A DNA stretch of 64,000 bases from Mangifera indica (lineage: Eukaryota > Streptophyta > Magnoliopsida > Sapindales > Anacardiaceae), in NCBI RefSeq assembly GCF_011075055.1, contig NW_025401172.1, positions 61,241-125,240 of the forward strand. The letters run 5' to 3'. The position numbers and the translations under genes are program-made. Position 1 is the stretch's first letter, and every line of letters starts with the position of its first letter. This document shows, piece after piece, positions 35,430 to 48,705 of the stretch. Under the pieces are notes generated by a model. It was not told the DNA's origin. It worked only from the letters and a program-made list of their open reading frames with translations, and made no database searches.

Positions 35430-37348
35430 CGAATCGAAGTGTCTCAATCTCAAAAGAAGCTTAACATTTGATTAGAAATTCGACTTTGTTAGCCCCAGAC
35501 CTAGGTTTTCTTTAACCCTAGGCGAGCAATAAAGTTAGGTTAAAAAAACAAGTAATTGAATAGAATTGTTTTGATAGAAAGAAAGAGAAACCTTAACGGA
35601 GAAAGTAGATCTGCGAAAATCGAGCCCTACTGGCAGCCAATAATGGCGGCTCTCATCTCACTGTCTTCGGTGGAAACCCAAATGAAAAATCACAAAATTC
35701 ACATTCAAATCAAGATGACAATTCTATTTTTTATAATTATTTTTTTATTATTTTCACATTTGGAAGACGAGCAAGGCTATGGCAATACAGTGTTAGCATA
35801 TAATAGCCAACCGGAAGAATACCTTCGCCCTTTATCATTTATTAAAATTATTTCAAAAAAATTAAAATTAATAAGTAATAAATAATATTATATATATAAT
35901 TTAAATATATAAATAATATTATTATATAATTAAATAAAATATTATTTTATTTTTTATTTAAAATATTACTAAATTTATACAATTATTTAAGTAATCACTT
36001 CACTCTCAAATTTTTTAATCTATCGAATTCTTTCAAATCTCAAGTCAAGTTTATATGGTTTCTAACTATTTTTGTGTTAATTTTATTTTAATATTTGTTC
36101 AATTCAATTAATCATATTTTTTCCTCAAATTCATTTCAAAGTGGATTTTAATTTAAATGAATTTAATTTTTTAAATTATTTCAATAATAAAAAAATCAAT
36201 ACTTTGATAATGAATCATAGCCACAACCTTCATTAAAAAAAAAAAAACCCATAAATCAATAGTGTCAGATCATTTTAGTTAAATAAAAATATATTTGTGG
36301 TAAAATCGTTTATTACATATTTTGCAAATATTACGGTTCTAGTTTAACATATACAAGTTCGAATGTCACCACACTTAAAAGGCAATAACAAAGTTCGCTT
36401 GTAAGGTCAAGATTGGTACATAAATCTTCTTCTACTAGTTTTTCAACTTTTATAATAGGGAAGATGTCTAACTTCACATATATTCAACAAAATACGAGGG
36501 ATTATATGGTAAGGTAAGTTGTCACAATTAATCAACTTTTTTTTTTTTCAATTTGGTGATAATATTATTTCAGAATTGTTTACACAAAATCGTGTAAAAA
36601 CACAATAAGATTTGGTATTTCTAGAAATTATGAACTAATGAAATTATAAATTATAAATAAAATTAGTGAATTTAATGAAGTTATTTCACATTTAGTACCA
36701 AGATTTAAAATATATTTGCGCATTTGTCGTTATATTAAGATCTTTATAAACTTTTGGTTGTGTATTAAAATATTGAGTAATTATAGTTTTATAACTTTCA
36801 TAAGATTTTAACATTAAAAAGGTTAAATTCTAACGAGTTTTAATGTTAATTTTTATTTTTTTCTTCGTACTCACATTTGTTTACACATCTAATGCTCTGC
36901 TTGAAAACATATTAGAGATGATACAAATATAAGTAATAACATGCTTAATTGTTCCCATTTTTGTATGTGTTAAACTTATTCCTTCTTGTGAAATTAAATT
37001 CATTATATAATATATACATCTTCTTAGGGTGCTTCCATAAAGCCAATCAATTTGTATATTTGTAATACTATAATTTACTTATTTATTAATAAAGGAATTT
37101 TATTATTCATTTGTATTAATGTTTTGCATAATATGATCGCATAAATAATATTCTCTTAAAATAGTAGAATCATGATAAAGGGATTTGATAAATGATTGTG
37201 AAAATCCTATGAACACATTAGATGGTTATTCTATAAATGTTTGTAATCCTAATATTATTTTGACCAATGATAAACGTAATAGTGATGATATTATTGTAGT
37301 GTTGAACGATCCCACCGAAATGTGGTAATATTTCTTACGTATCAAAAC
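35430..37348. other. Promoter side of the DUF300 gene, then AT-rich intergenic DNA
   Basis: The first 200 bp should include the leader and promoter of the minus-strand gene. Beyond 35850 the sequence is very AT-rich with tracts like 'aaataatattattatataatt'. The plus-strand frame at 35556-35885 is not supported as a gene. Confidence 0.4.
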
Positions 37349-38440
37349 TGTTAACTAACATTTTGGTGCAACATATAGATGTAGGTTGTAGACGTATTCA
37401 TCGAATTGACCTAAAAAGAGGATTTTCATATAGATGATTGCTCTAGTATTTATGAAAAAAATCCTCTAACTCGCAGGTATATGTGATTTTTACACTTGAA
37501 GTCATCAAATTGTCTCATACAAGAATTGTTATGATTTGATACTATCAAACATGCCACTATAATAAGGGTAATCATAAAAGTAGTGATTGATCATATTAAG
37601 ATATGCATAAAGGCTATAGCGGATCAATAAATGATTCGTTACTCACCAAACACGTAAGGTGATATTTCACATGAAATCGAATTTATGGCCATAGTGGGAT
37701 TAGGTCAAAGCTTGGTCCAAGTTAGTTGGTTAACGATGTGTATTAGTCATATTGAGGAGTTATGGAGATAGACATACATTCATGTCTTAACTTTAAGAGA
37801 TATCAATTGACAAATTGATCAAATTATACGTAACCATGTAGTTGACAAAGTCTAAAGTTGTTCATTGACACTCTCTTAGTCAGGTGGTCATAATGTCTTA
37901 CTAAATGTCAATCTTGGTTTATGTTTGGATTTGATCTGAATCTAAATATTATCAATTTGATAAAAAGTTTATGGGTCATATGCATAAAGACGTTAATTCA
38001 GACTTTAAGCCATAAAGCTATTTAGTAATAATCCTTGTGTATTTAGATTAGGTAAAATCATAAATGGACTAGGTTTGTCCAATATGATTCAATTAGCTCA
38101 GTTTGACTTTTTCCTTGACCATGAACACTCATTCATGGATGATGAATGCTCGTTCATCATGAATTGGATTAAGATATAGTTTTATCCAAATTCGTTTTAA
38201 AAAATTTGGATAAATCATAAATCGTATGGATAAAGACTAAGGATGAACTCTTTATAAATAAAAACGTGTTTTACGAATTCAATAGCTTTTTGAAAACCCT
38301 AGTGGGTGAACGTTCGTCCCTTTACACAAACAACCTGTTCATTGAACCCTAGCAACCTCTAACAAACGATTTTATCGTCCTCATCATTCATGCTTCATAT
38401 GAATACTAAGACGTCATCTCATTATGGGTTGGAGAATGTT
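37349..38440 (+). mobile_element. Solo LTR-like block of copia type
   Basis: It begins TGTTAACTAACATTTTGGTGC. The next several hundred bases run parallel, with mismatches and gaps, to the minus-strand LTR that begins at 12352 (shared words such as 'tacaagaat', 'gaagtcatca / gaggtcatca', 'atcatat.aagatatg'). A TATA-like 'tttataaataaaaacg' lies near 38252-38267, as expected for the U3/R border. No gag or pol follows, so it is probably a solo LTR. The right end is approximate. Confidence 0.45.
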
Positions 38441-40170
38441 CATATAGCTGCGTAAAGAACGAAAGAGTCATTTAACACATGTATAAGATTCTCAAACTCT
38501 CTATGTTTGATAATTTCCATGTTCATAATTATATTCCTAAAATATGATGTTCAATGAGGTTTTCAACCTGTTTGAATTTAAAATTATATATTTCAATGTC
38601 TCATTAGATTTCAATAACTTGAAAATCTAACATGAAATAATTTATCATTAAAAGGTAAATTTAAATGTTTCATCATTAGGTCAATAATTTTATTGTTTAA
38701 TTTAGCATTACCAAATGTAATAGAAAAAAAAAATACTTTTATTTATTTGATATTCATTAAAAATATTAATTAATGTTTGATAAATGGTCTAGTATGTCAT
38801 ATTCTAAATGCAATAATTTTTTTAATTGTCAATCTAAATTAAAAAAATGGGTTGTTGCATAAACATAGATTAAATCTTGATTACTAGATATCCATAAATT
38901 TAAAGTAATTGAAATAACATCCCTAAATTGACCAAGTTCATTTATTTTTTTTATTTTTATTAATTTATAATTTTTACTTATATGAGCTTAATATACTCTT
39001 AGGAACTTTGTTAATTGTCTATTGAACATCGTTTTGCACAAAACCATTTAATATACTAGCATCATCAGATGAAAAAAGGTTGATTAATGATAACAACATA
39101 TTAGATTATATAGTCTCACACAACTTTTTAATTATATGTGAAGTTAGACATTTCTTCCATTGCATTATTAGATCGATTAGCTAAAAAAGATTCAGAAACT
39201 GATCTTGATTTCGTGAATACAATTTGTTACTGTCCTTTCAAGTGTTGTAGTATTTTTTTTACAATGTTTGTTGATATGTCAATGAAGAAGTTTGATGTCC
39301 CCCAAACTCGCACACATTAGGCAAGAAATAGTGTTTGTACACCCCACGTCAAACCATTTTACTACTAATATTTTCTTTTACTTTACTGAAAAGCTCTTTA
39401 TCATCAATTTTGCTTTTTTTTTTTTAATACTTGTGACAACTATGATTGTGTTTTGTCATCAATATATTAATTTTTTTGCATTGTCATAATAATTAAAAAG
39501 ATTAAATTCATTTGAATTATAATCTACTTTGATACAAAATTAAGGGATGAAATATAATAATTGACAAAATATTAAAAAGAATTGAACACAAAATAATTTG
39601 AAAAATTGGGAGAGAGATGAAGTGAGCTTTTGAAACGAGAGTTGATCGAGAGAGTAAAAGAGTTGAGAACTTGAGATAGAGATTGAGTGAGTTAAGAGTT
39701 GAGTAATGTGAAATGTTTATGAATTTGGGAGGTATTTATTGGAAAGTTAAAAAAAATTCAAGTAGTCATACGAGAGTGTCATTGCCAACAACAAAGAGGA
39801 AGATTTTTTCTTTTTTAATATTTTATTTCATAAGTCTTCTCTATAAGTCTCTAGTACACCCGTCCTACCCGCGAGCCATTAGACTAGTTGTGTCAACCCA
39901 TAGGCCAACTCTTAATAAGTCTAATTTTAATACATAACCAAAAAATTTAAGAAACCTATTTTTTTATTGACCATGATTGAATTTTAGTATCCTACAACTA
40001 GCTTTGTTTTTATTGTATCATGGATATTAGAGCTATTTTTAAAGAATATATGTATATCCTTATTTTTTTGGACCAATTGCAAAATGTGGAAGAAATTTTT
40101 TTAAAATATTGTAAAAATACACCTTCATAGTTTGCTTTATATATAAAAAAAAATATTAAGAACAAAAAAT
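38441..40170. other. AT-rich intergenic region, nothing recognised
   Basis: Open frames at 39138-39320, 39292-39489 and 39713-39937 have no recognisable features. Part of it may belong to the decayed hAT element that follows, but no terminus was found. Confidence 0.35.
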
Positions 40171-40654
40171 TTGTTAGAAGTTATTTGTGAAAATCTAGAG
40201 ACCACTTTATCATTAACAATAGAATATGTTTGTGAGTTTTTATTTGAAATGTATTTCGATTATGAAGTAAAATATGAAAACAATATAAATATGTCACAAC
40301 CATGGTTAAGTTTAGGTTTATCTAAAGGTAAGCAACGTCTTTGGTATATCCTCGTGAAAGGTAAACAACTAATAAGTTCTAATTTTTCTTTTGGTAAATC
40401 GACAAATTATATAAATATTGACAATTTGTCTAAAATTATGAGTAAAATTGATCAATTTGATATTCTTATTTGATGAAAAATACATAAAAAAATACTTATT
40501 ATATACTTTCTGTATGACACGTGATTTGTTAATACTTTCAATATCTTTAATAGTATCAGAATGAGTTTTTAGTGTAAATGAATGTGTTTTACATAACAGA
40601 AGATTAAATTTACATCCAAGTGTTGTTGAATGTATTACGTGTGTGAAACATTGA
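40171..40654 (+). pseudogene. hAT transposase C-terminal remnant
   Basis: The first piece (40171-40473) ends with the typical run-up to the hAT dimerisation region (KIMSKIDQFDIL). After stop codons and a frameshift, the frame at 40514-40654 reads the dimerisation motif: ARD-like (MTRDLL), then a segment matching 'vasE.vFSvn', then VLHNRRLNLHPSVVECITC and a KH before a stop where W is expected. Two internal stops and the shift make it dead. The catalytic N-terminal part and terminal inverted repeats were not found. Confidence 0.7.
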
Positions 40655-42563
40655 GTAACAACAAATTTCAAGCAACAAATTCTTGTTGTTGAAGATATAT
40701 TTAAGGATTTCAAAAATTTTGATATAAAATAAAATGAATATATATGATGCTTTTAAATATGAGTTTACTCTTTTTTATATATGATTCCTTTTATTTTATT
40801 GCTTACACCCCCCCCCCCCCCCCCCCCTCACGTAAGGCTTGGTAGGTTCATTTAACTTGACAAAAATGAGATTAAAGGTGGATATGGATCAGGCTGGGCT
40901 AAATATCTCTTAGCTCAAATGCATCTTGAATAGAAAATGGTCTAACTCAAATTCAATTCGGGTTCATTGAGTCAAAATTAGGTCCAGCTCAGGTTCAATT
41001 CAAATAAAAAATAGTTCAACTCAGTTTGATTAAAGTTTGACTTGATTTTGTAGCTCGAATCAATAGTTCAAATTTATAACTCAATTAGATTAAAATTGAT
41101 GGTTTGAATTTATAGTTTATTGACAAAACGATAACATTTTACCTAAATAATATTCAAAATTACTTATTTGAGCTATAAATTTGAACTGAATCAAGCTACA
41201 AATTTAGACCACCAATTAGAATTAATTTAAGCATGAATTTGAGCCAAATTAACCTACGAATTCTAACTACTAATTCGAGTTATGAATTCAAACTGAACTT
41301 GAGTTGAACACATCTTAGCTCGAGTTTCACTCGGTTTAAATAATGAGACAAACCTTTTATCTCAGATTTGACTCAAATTTGAACCAAATTAAATCAAATC
41401 AAATCAGCTTTCAAGTCCAAGTTAGCTTGATTCATATCCAGGCAAGCCATGGGCTCAAGTGATTAAGGAAATTGAGAGCATGATGCGAGTGGGTGAATCA
41501 ACATTTGAGCACATCAATGCGGATGCGTGCGAACGAGACCAAACTAAGACATAAGGCTAGTCAAGGATGGGCTAAACAACATAAGTGGAGTGTGTTGGAC
41601 ACGAAGCATAAGTGCATGGACTTATGCATGATAAGCATTGAAGGCTGATATACAGTGCGCCAAGATGAGGTTGGTTAATATGCTATTGGTTGAGAAGCTA
41701 TTGGTTGATATAAGAGTTATTGGGCAGCGGTTGAATGTCTAATAAATTGTCTATCTTAGTTTGAAATTCATAATAAAACAATCTTATGTAACTGTCGGTC
41801 TTATACCAATATAAAATGTGGCAAATGGGCAAAAATAGGGGCTAAGTGTGCTAAGTGTATGTAAGTAAACGTGTGTCAGAGTTGTGAGTGTGCCATATGT
41901 GCTAGTGTATGTTGTAATTTGTGCTTGTATTTTCTTAATGAAATAAAAGTCATTGTTCTTGATATTTACTTAATGACTTTTACATTTGGTTCGAGTTAAG
42001 ACTACCATTTCTAACAAGTGCAAGGAGCCAAATTGCTTAAGTACCGACATTTGACATGATGCAAGAATTGCTTAACCAAATGCAGGACTTAGTTGTATCA
42101 CATTAGGTTAAATTTGCTTAACTTTACTTAGGAAAAGTTATCCTCATGACACCTAATAAGATGAGAGGATTGTTCTTTTATTCTTGTGCTACTCAACATT
42201 TAATTTGAAGTTTTGATAATGCCATCCTTACTAGCATTAATATTGGTAAAGTAACATTAATCAAGTAAAACTAGATATGCAATTAGTAATATTTACATTT
42301 TACCCGTTTTGTTTGATTATCGATAACATTGTCTATTGGATTGGAGCTATAGAAGACATTAGTGATAATTTTAAAATTACAAAGGATGTTTGTGAAATTA
42401 GGATAAACTTAGGGAAGTTCCAAGTGGGTTATAAGGCGATAAGGTTGGGCTTAACGGTTTCAGGCTTACAGTAATATTAGAAAAATTGAAAATTTAACCC
42501 GAATCCGGTGTGAAAAAATGAGGAAGACCCGAGAGAAATATCTCATCTATCTAACTGGTGTGA
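40655..42563. other. Intergenic region upstream of RH3
   Basis: AT-rich DNA with the poly-C run at 40808-40827. It also has a block (about 40870-41440) full of 'tcaaattgagctcgaatt' type words in both orientations, a worn repeat. No gene is supported. The open frame at 42277-42474 has no features and lies close to the RH3 promoter. Confidence 0.4.
40808..40827. repeat. Poly-C run of 20
   Basis: Twenty consecutive C in an otherwise AT-rich background. Such runs are often mis-sized in assemblies. Confidence 0.9.
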
Positions 42564-42564
42564 C

Positions 42565-42574
42565 TATTTATATA
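42565..42574 (+). promoter_or_regulatory. TATA box of the RH3 gene
   Basis: The motif tatttatata lies about 120 bp before the ATG at 42692. Transcription would start near 42600, giving a CT-rich leader of about 90 nt. Based on motif and spacing. Confidence 0.5.
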
Positions 42575-42691
42575 GCTTAATCGAAGGAGGTGGAGGTCTG
42601 CGAGGCCATTCATTATCAAAAGACCGCCTTATCTCTCAACTTCTTCTTCTTCACCTTAACGCTGCCATCTACTCACTAATTGTACTTCAAA

Positions 42692-45600
42692 ATGTCCGCT
42701 ATACTCGGAGTATCTTCTACTCCCATCTTGAAGGTCTACGCTAAACGAGCTACGACGTCGTCTTTGTTTCGCTCTTTGCCGTTTGCTGATAAGCCTCATT
42801 TCAATGTTTTTATAACTTCGAGCAATAAGCCTTTGGTTTTTAGGAGCAGTGGCCTCGGCTTTGTTGCTTCGGCCATAGCTACTTCTAACAACGTCCTCAG
42901 TGAAGAAGCGTTCAAAGGTCTTGGTGACTACTCCGACGATTCCGGTTCTCTTGACAAGGATTATGAGTCTGAGGACGTTAGTGTGGACGAGGATGAACTT
43001 GCCATTTCTAAGATTGGTTTACCTGATCGTCTCGTTGATACTCTTGAGAAGCGTGGCATTACTCACCTTTTCCCCATTCAGGTACTCTACTAATAAATGC
43101 AGAATTTTGTTTTCATAAATGAGGATACCGGAAATTTTATGAAAATTTAATTAGTTTTAAATGTTTTAGAATCAAATTCGTGTGCAATCAGAGATGAAAG
43201 TATATTTTTTTAAACAGTTACTATAGTTTTCAACTAACAGTTTTCAAATAAAATCTTTAGAGGTTTGTATAAAATAAGTATAGTTGTTAACTCTTGACAC
43301 AATTTTTGAATACTGTGTTAAATACATTTTCAGATATGGAATATAGTCAGAATAACTTGCTTTTTTGGCTGCAGCTTAGTTTTTGAAAATTAGTTTTTCA
43401 TTCTTTTCAGCCTTCTCCTTCTAATTTATGTGTTGTTATGTTTATGGTTTAGAGAGCTGTTTTAGTTCCAGCTCTACAAGGGAAAGATTTGATTGCTCGT
43501 GCAAAGACTGGAACTGGGAAGACATTAGCCTTTGGAATTCCGATACTTAAGCGTCTTACTGAAGATGCTGATCAAGCTCCATCTCTCAGGTACACTTTCC
43601 TTTATTATCATTTGTATTATATCTTTCATATATTGCTCAATTACAATATAGTAAGAGCATTTGTTTCTTTTGTTAGTCGGGGTCGACTTCCAAAAGTTTT
43701 GGTTCTTGCACCGACTCGTGAGTTAGCCAAGCAAGTAGAGAAAGAAATTAAAGAGTCTGCTCCTTATTTGAACACTGTGTGTGTTTATGGAGGGGTTTCA
43801 TATAACACTCAACAAAATGCTCTTGCCCGTGGGGTGGATGTGGTTGTTGGAACTCCTGGTCGAATCATTGACCTTATTAAAAATAGGTCCCTCAGATTGG
43901 GGGAAATAGAGTTTTTGGTTCTTGATGAAGCTGATCAGATGCTTGCTGTTGGATTTGAGGAGGATGTAGAAGTTATTTTGGAAAATCTTCCACCCAAGAG
44001 ACAGAGCATGCTTTTCTCTGCAACCATGCCTGCTTGGGTCAAGAAATTATCTAGAAAGTATTTGGACAATCCTCTCAATATAGATTTGGTACATGTCTTT
44101 TCCTTCCTTCCATTTCATAGAATGTATATCTTGACGTTAACTGTACATTCTATGTATTATGTTTGCTATAGCAACATTTGTTAAATCCATCTTATTTCTT
44201 TTTGTACAGGTTGGTGACCAAGAGGAGAAGCTTGCAGAAGGGATTAAACTTTATGCTATATCAACAACTGCAACCTCAAAGCGAACCATTCTTAGTGATC
44301 TTATAACGGTATTGTTACAAACCTTACTTTGTATTGGTAACTTCTTTAAAGATTGTGCCAATGAGCAAAAAGCAAAAATATAAAAAATAAAGAAGTGCAA
44401 TTTATATCTAATATTTAGCTTGCATGGTATGAGACATCAGTCTAATACATTAGTTCAATTGGAAACAGTTTTGTTTATGGTAAAAAGCACATGCAGGACA
44501 CATGATATTTTATATGCGAGAGCAGAATCTGGTGTAAATTTCAAGATAATTTGGATGATGTGAAAGAAATTTGTTTTATATCAACTGTTTTGGTAGGTAT
44601 ATGCAAAGGGTGGGAAGACCATTGTATTTACACAGACAAAACGAGATGCTGATGAAGTCTCAATGGCATTGACAAACAGTATAGCTTCTGAGGCATTGCA
44701 TGGAGATATATCTCAACACCAGAGGGAGAGAACATTAAATGGTTTTCGACAAGGAAAATTTACTGTTCTTGTTGCCACTGATGTTGCAGCTCGTGGGCTT
44801 GATATTCCCAATGTTGATTTAGTAAGTTCACTAATTTGGTCATCTTATTTAATCAGTTTTTATAAGCATAAACAAAGTGAGTTATTGTTAAGTACCTCAA
44901 AAACAATTAGGTGGAAACATGCACATATCTGCATGGTTAATAGCGCACTATCATGTGTGTAGTGTTTGTGTTCCTTAGCTTCACAACTGTTAGTTCTATG
45001 TTCTGCCATGGAAATCTTAAGATCCCTCAGTTTATGAATTGTTATGCATTCCTCTTTATTCCTGAGGCAAACTTCCTAGTGCACATTTTGATTTCAATAA
45101 TCGAGAATTTTGTGTTTTTACTTCAACTTCTTCTTAGATTATCCACTATGAACTTCCAAATGATCCAGAGACTTTTGTTCATCGCTCTGGTCGTACTGGG
45201 CGTGCGGGAAAGGAGGGGACTGCCATTCTGATGTTTACTAGTAGCCAAAGGAGAACAGTTAGATCTCTTGAGCGTGATGTTGGGTGTAAGTTTGAGTTTG
45301 TTAGTCCCCCGGCTATTGAAGAGGTTTTGGAATCATCAGCTGAGCAAGTAGTTGCTACTCTTAATGGAGTTCATCCTGAGTCTGTGGAGTTCTTTGTCCC
45401 TACTGCTCAAAGGTTGATTGAAGAACAAGGAATGAATGCTCTTGCTGCTGCACTAGCACAGTTGAGTGGATTCTCACGGCCTCCTTCGTCCCGCTCTCTT
45501 ATTACCCATGAGCAGGTATCAGTGTCCCTCTCTGATTATGAACCTTTTGCATTTTCCATATTTCACTTCTGGTCATTCTGAACATTACTTAGCCTGTATT

Positions 45601-47550
45601 TTACATAACTTGTTTCTATATTGCAAGCAATGCTGACAGCTATATTTTTCTTGAATTATTCCTTGGACCTTGTCCTCTGCATTTTCGGTATCAGAAGTTC
45701 AAGTTGCATACAGCTTTGATGAAATCTTTCATCTTTGCCATATGTGCCTTAAACAATTCTTTACTTTTTTGTTAATAGATATTTTTTCTCTTCCATTTTC
45801 CTTTTCGTTTTGCTTGGATACTTTTTATTAGTAGTTGCAGTAGTCTGCTGGTAACTTGAACTGGGCCCCTACATTGCAGGGATGGGTGACATTACAATTG
45901 ACAAGGGATTCAGGTTACTCCAGAGGGTTCTTGTCTGCTAGATCTGTCACTGGGTTACTTTCTGCCATTTATCCTGCTGCTGCTGATGAACTAGGAAAAA
46001 TAAATATAATTGCTGATGACAGGGTTTGTATTTAGTGTTTTTGTCTTCATTCTGTTTCTTTGATTTATTGATGCATGGGCTTGTATAATCTAATACATTT
46101 ATGTGGTTGAATTCAGGTTCAAGGAGCAGTTTTTGACCTTCCGGAGGAGATTGCCAAGGAGTTGCTGAATAAGCAAATACCACCTGGGAACACCATTTCC
46201 AAAATTACTAAGGTTTATACCCCATCTTAATTGCTCTTCTTTCATATGCTTGCTTCTTCATGATAGGCTTATGTAGCTTGAACTAGCAATGATCTGATTA
46301 ATGTGCATTTAGTTTACGAACACCATAGACCTGTTTTCCTTTCTTTCTCTCTTTTCTTCTCTCTTTCTCCCCTCATTTTTCAGTCCTTATATTCATCTAT
46401 TACTTGTGAATGTATCGTATCCTGTGCCAATTGTTTGTGCAGTTGCCTGCCTTGCAAGATGATGGGCCTTCAAGTGATAACTATGGCAGATTCTCTAATA
46501 GGGATAGGTTTTCCCGAGGAGGTTCCTGGGACAAGAGAGGTTTTAGACCATCTCGTGGTGGTTGGAGCAGCAATGATGAGGATGGATATAGGCGTGGTAG
46601 TCGAAGTTCTAGAGCTCAAAATAGCTGGTCTAGGTTTTCAAAAAGCAGTGGAGATGATTGGTTGATTGGTGGTAGGAGATCAAGCAGGCCATCATCCAGG
46701 GAAAGGTATATCTTTTTCTCTGGCTTATAGAATGTTGTTCTGGCATGTGTACTATTTTGGTAACTAATGTATTGTTAGTGATCTTTGTTTTCAAGAAGCA
46801 GTGGAGATGATTGGTTGATCGGTGGTAGTAGATCAAGCAGGCCATCATCCAGGGAAAGGTATATCTTTTTCTCTGGCTTATAGAATGTTGTTCTGGCATG
46901 TGTACTATTTTGGTAACTAATGTATTGTTAGTGATCTTTGTTTTCAAGAAGCAGTGGAGATGATTGGTTGATCGGTGGTAGTAGATCAAGCAGGCCATCA
47001 TCCAGGGAAAGGTGTATCTTTTTCTCTGGCTTATAGAATGTTGTTCTGGCATGTGTACTATTTTGGTAACTAATGTATTGTTAGTGATCTTTGTTTTCAA
47101 GAAGCAGTGGAGATGATTGGTTGATCGGTGGTAGTAGATCAAGCAGGCCATCAACTCGGGAAAGGTATATCTTTTTCTCTGGCTGATAGAATACTGTTCT
47201 GGCATGTGCACTATTTTGGTAACTAATGTAGTGTTAGTGATCTTTTTTCATTCACTTTTTCTTGAAAGGAAAAGTAGCTTTTTGAATATTTCATAGAAAA
47301 TGAAGCTTGCAGAATACATTCTTTTCTATATATGAAGATGGTTTACCAAATTGGTTTATTTGTGTTGGGAAAGCTTGCCGAACATTGCTCTAATGAAGTG
47401 TCACATTCACGTGTATTACTTGCTTTGATTCTTGTACATTTGCATCAATCCTAACACATCTAAATGATTAGCAGATTTGGAGGTTCTTGTTTCAACTGTG
47501 GGAGGTCCGGGCACAGAGCATCAGAATGCCCTAACAAGACACAGTACTAA
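42692..47550 (+). CDS. RH3: Chloroplast DEAD-box RNA helicase RH3-type, 13 exons
   Basis: ATP-dependent RNA helicase. Arabidopsis RH3 acts in the chloroplast stroma in group II intron splicing and 50S ribosome assembly. Exons: 42692-43081, 43453-43589, 43677-44088, 44210-44308, 44597-44821, 45138-45515, 45880-46023, 46117-46212, 46443-46705, 46796-46858, 46949-47011, 47102-47164, 47475-47550. All are bounded by GT..AG and join in frame to 802 residues. Residues 1 to about 65 resemble a transit peptide, followed by an acidic segment. Motifs: AKTGTGKT 147-154, PTREL about 188-192, DEAD 259-262, SAT 290-292, HRSGRTGR 436-443. A GUCT domain follows at about 500-625. The R/G/S-rich tail ends in a zinc knuckle (C783, C786, H791, C796). 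The tail is lengthened by three extra mini-exons (see the repeat at 46635). Without them the protein would be 739 residues, close to the 748 I recall for Arabidopsis. Confidence 0.95.
46635..47246 (+). repeat. Four tandem 153-bp exon-intron units in RH3
   Basis: Units start at 46635, 46788, 46941 and 47094. Each holds ttttcaa(a/g), 63-64 bp of coding sequence for [19 protein letters not shown], a donor (gtatat or gtgtat) and a 90-bp intron. Unit 1 lies inside exon 9 and has ttttcaaaaag where units 2-4 have ttttcaag/aag. One A-to-G change supplies the 3' splice acceptor in the copies. Units 2 and 3 differ at one base that I can see. Unit 4 is the most diverged and its following intron runs to 310 bp. 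The 63-nt exons are phase 2 on both sides, so each can be kept or skipped in frame. Confidence 0.95.
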
Positions 47551-48705
47551 TTTTTTAAATTGAAGCCTCCTGTTTCAACAGGAGGCGTCCTGGGAGCAGA
47601 CCACTAGAATACGATGAATATTATTAAGACTTGTCTGGTCTATGTGCGAGGCCTCTGTTACCAAGCTTTACTTTGTATTAGTTTCATAGCAGCCGTAGGC
47701 CACGCATTCAGTCTTATTATAGTCACAGGAATCAATATCTTCGTATTTATCTGATTATATAGAAGAAGTATAGTTATCTCATCCTCATAAAGCAGTGATG
47801 GAACAACTTTATTATCGGGGAGGTCTACAAAACAAACAATAGTTGCTGCTTAATTAAATCATGCAAAAATACTAGCAATTCATGAGGCGAGTCGAAAATG
47901 TTCTTCACTAGACGTGCGGTCTGCGATCAAAGAATGATGCCCAAAAATATTGTATGAAGACAATACTACTTCCATGACACAATTGACAGAAGATAACAAA
48001 ATTAAACATATTTTACCAAATTTCTATTTCACACATGATCTCCAAAAGAATGGTGATAATTTGGAATAATTTATTTATGAAGGTGTTGCGTATTGCAATG
48101 TCTGAAAAGTTGGCGCATGATAGAAAAATGTGTCAACTTAAAGACCTTTAATGATTGATGTTACCAATGGGGAGAGTAAAATTTCACTATCCTCTGTTTC
48201 CTTGACCAATGTTCTGTTTCACTAACGAGACAGATTTTTCAAAGTCCTTGCATTTCAAAATATTCAACTATTTACATTCTTAAACCTATTATAATGCTTA
48301 TAATTTGTTTTTTCTTATTATGATGTTTACTGTACCATGTTTAACTAAAAAATTTTATAACCTTAATTAAGAGTCACTTTTTTTTTTTTTTTTAAATGAT
48401 GAGAACTTATTTGATTTCACTGGATAGGTAATCCCAAAATACAATTATTATATTTATAACCATTACACTTAATAATATTTATTTATAAAATATAAAAAAT
48501 ATTTATTTCTTATATTCTTGCTTATGCATTATCCTTTCTTAGGATATTATGTTTTTTTTTTTAAATAATAATTATGCCTTTTATTATTTTTCTACAATTC
48601 TTAATTATTCACTTAATTAGTTTAAATTTGTAATGTCTTTATTATTCTCCCATGTGAAATATCCTCACAGCCACGTGCATTTGTGAAGGCATGTCATATC
48701 CTATT
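47551..48705. other. RH3 3' region and AT-rich intergenic DNA
   Basis: The first 250 bp are probably the 3' untranslated part of RH3. A clear aataaa was not identified. The rest is AT-rich with poly-T runs and no recognisable gene or repeat end. Confidence 0.4.

Noticed and set aside
40369..40713. A 114-codon minus-strand frame
   Set aside because: Antisense to the hAT remnant, which has a recognisable signature on the plus strand.
46630..47211. A 193-codon minus-strand frame with an internal repeated peptide
   Set aside because: It is the reverse complement of the RH3 tandem exon-intron array. The repeat length of 51 codons equals the 153-bp unit, which keeps any frame open. There is no independent support.
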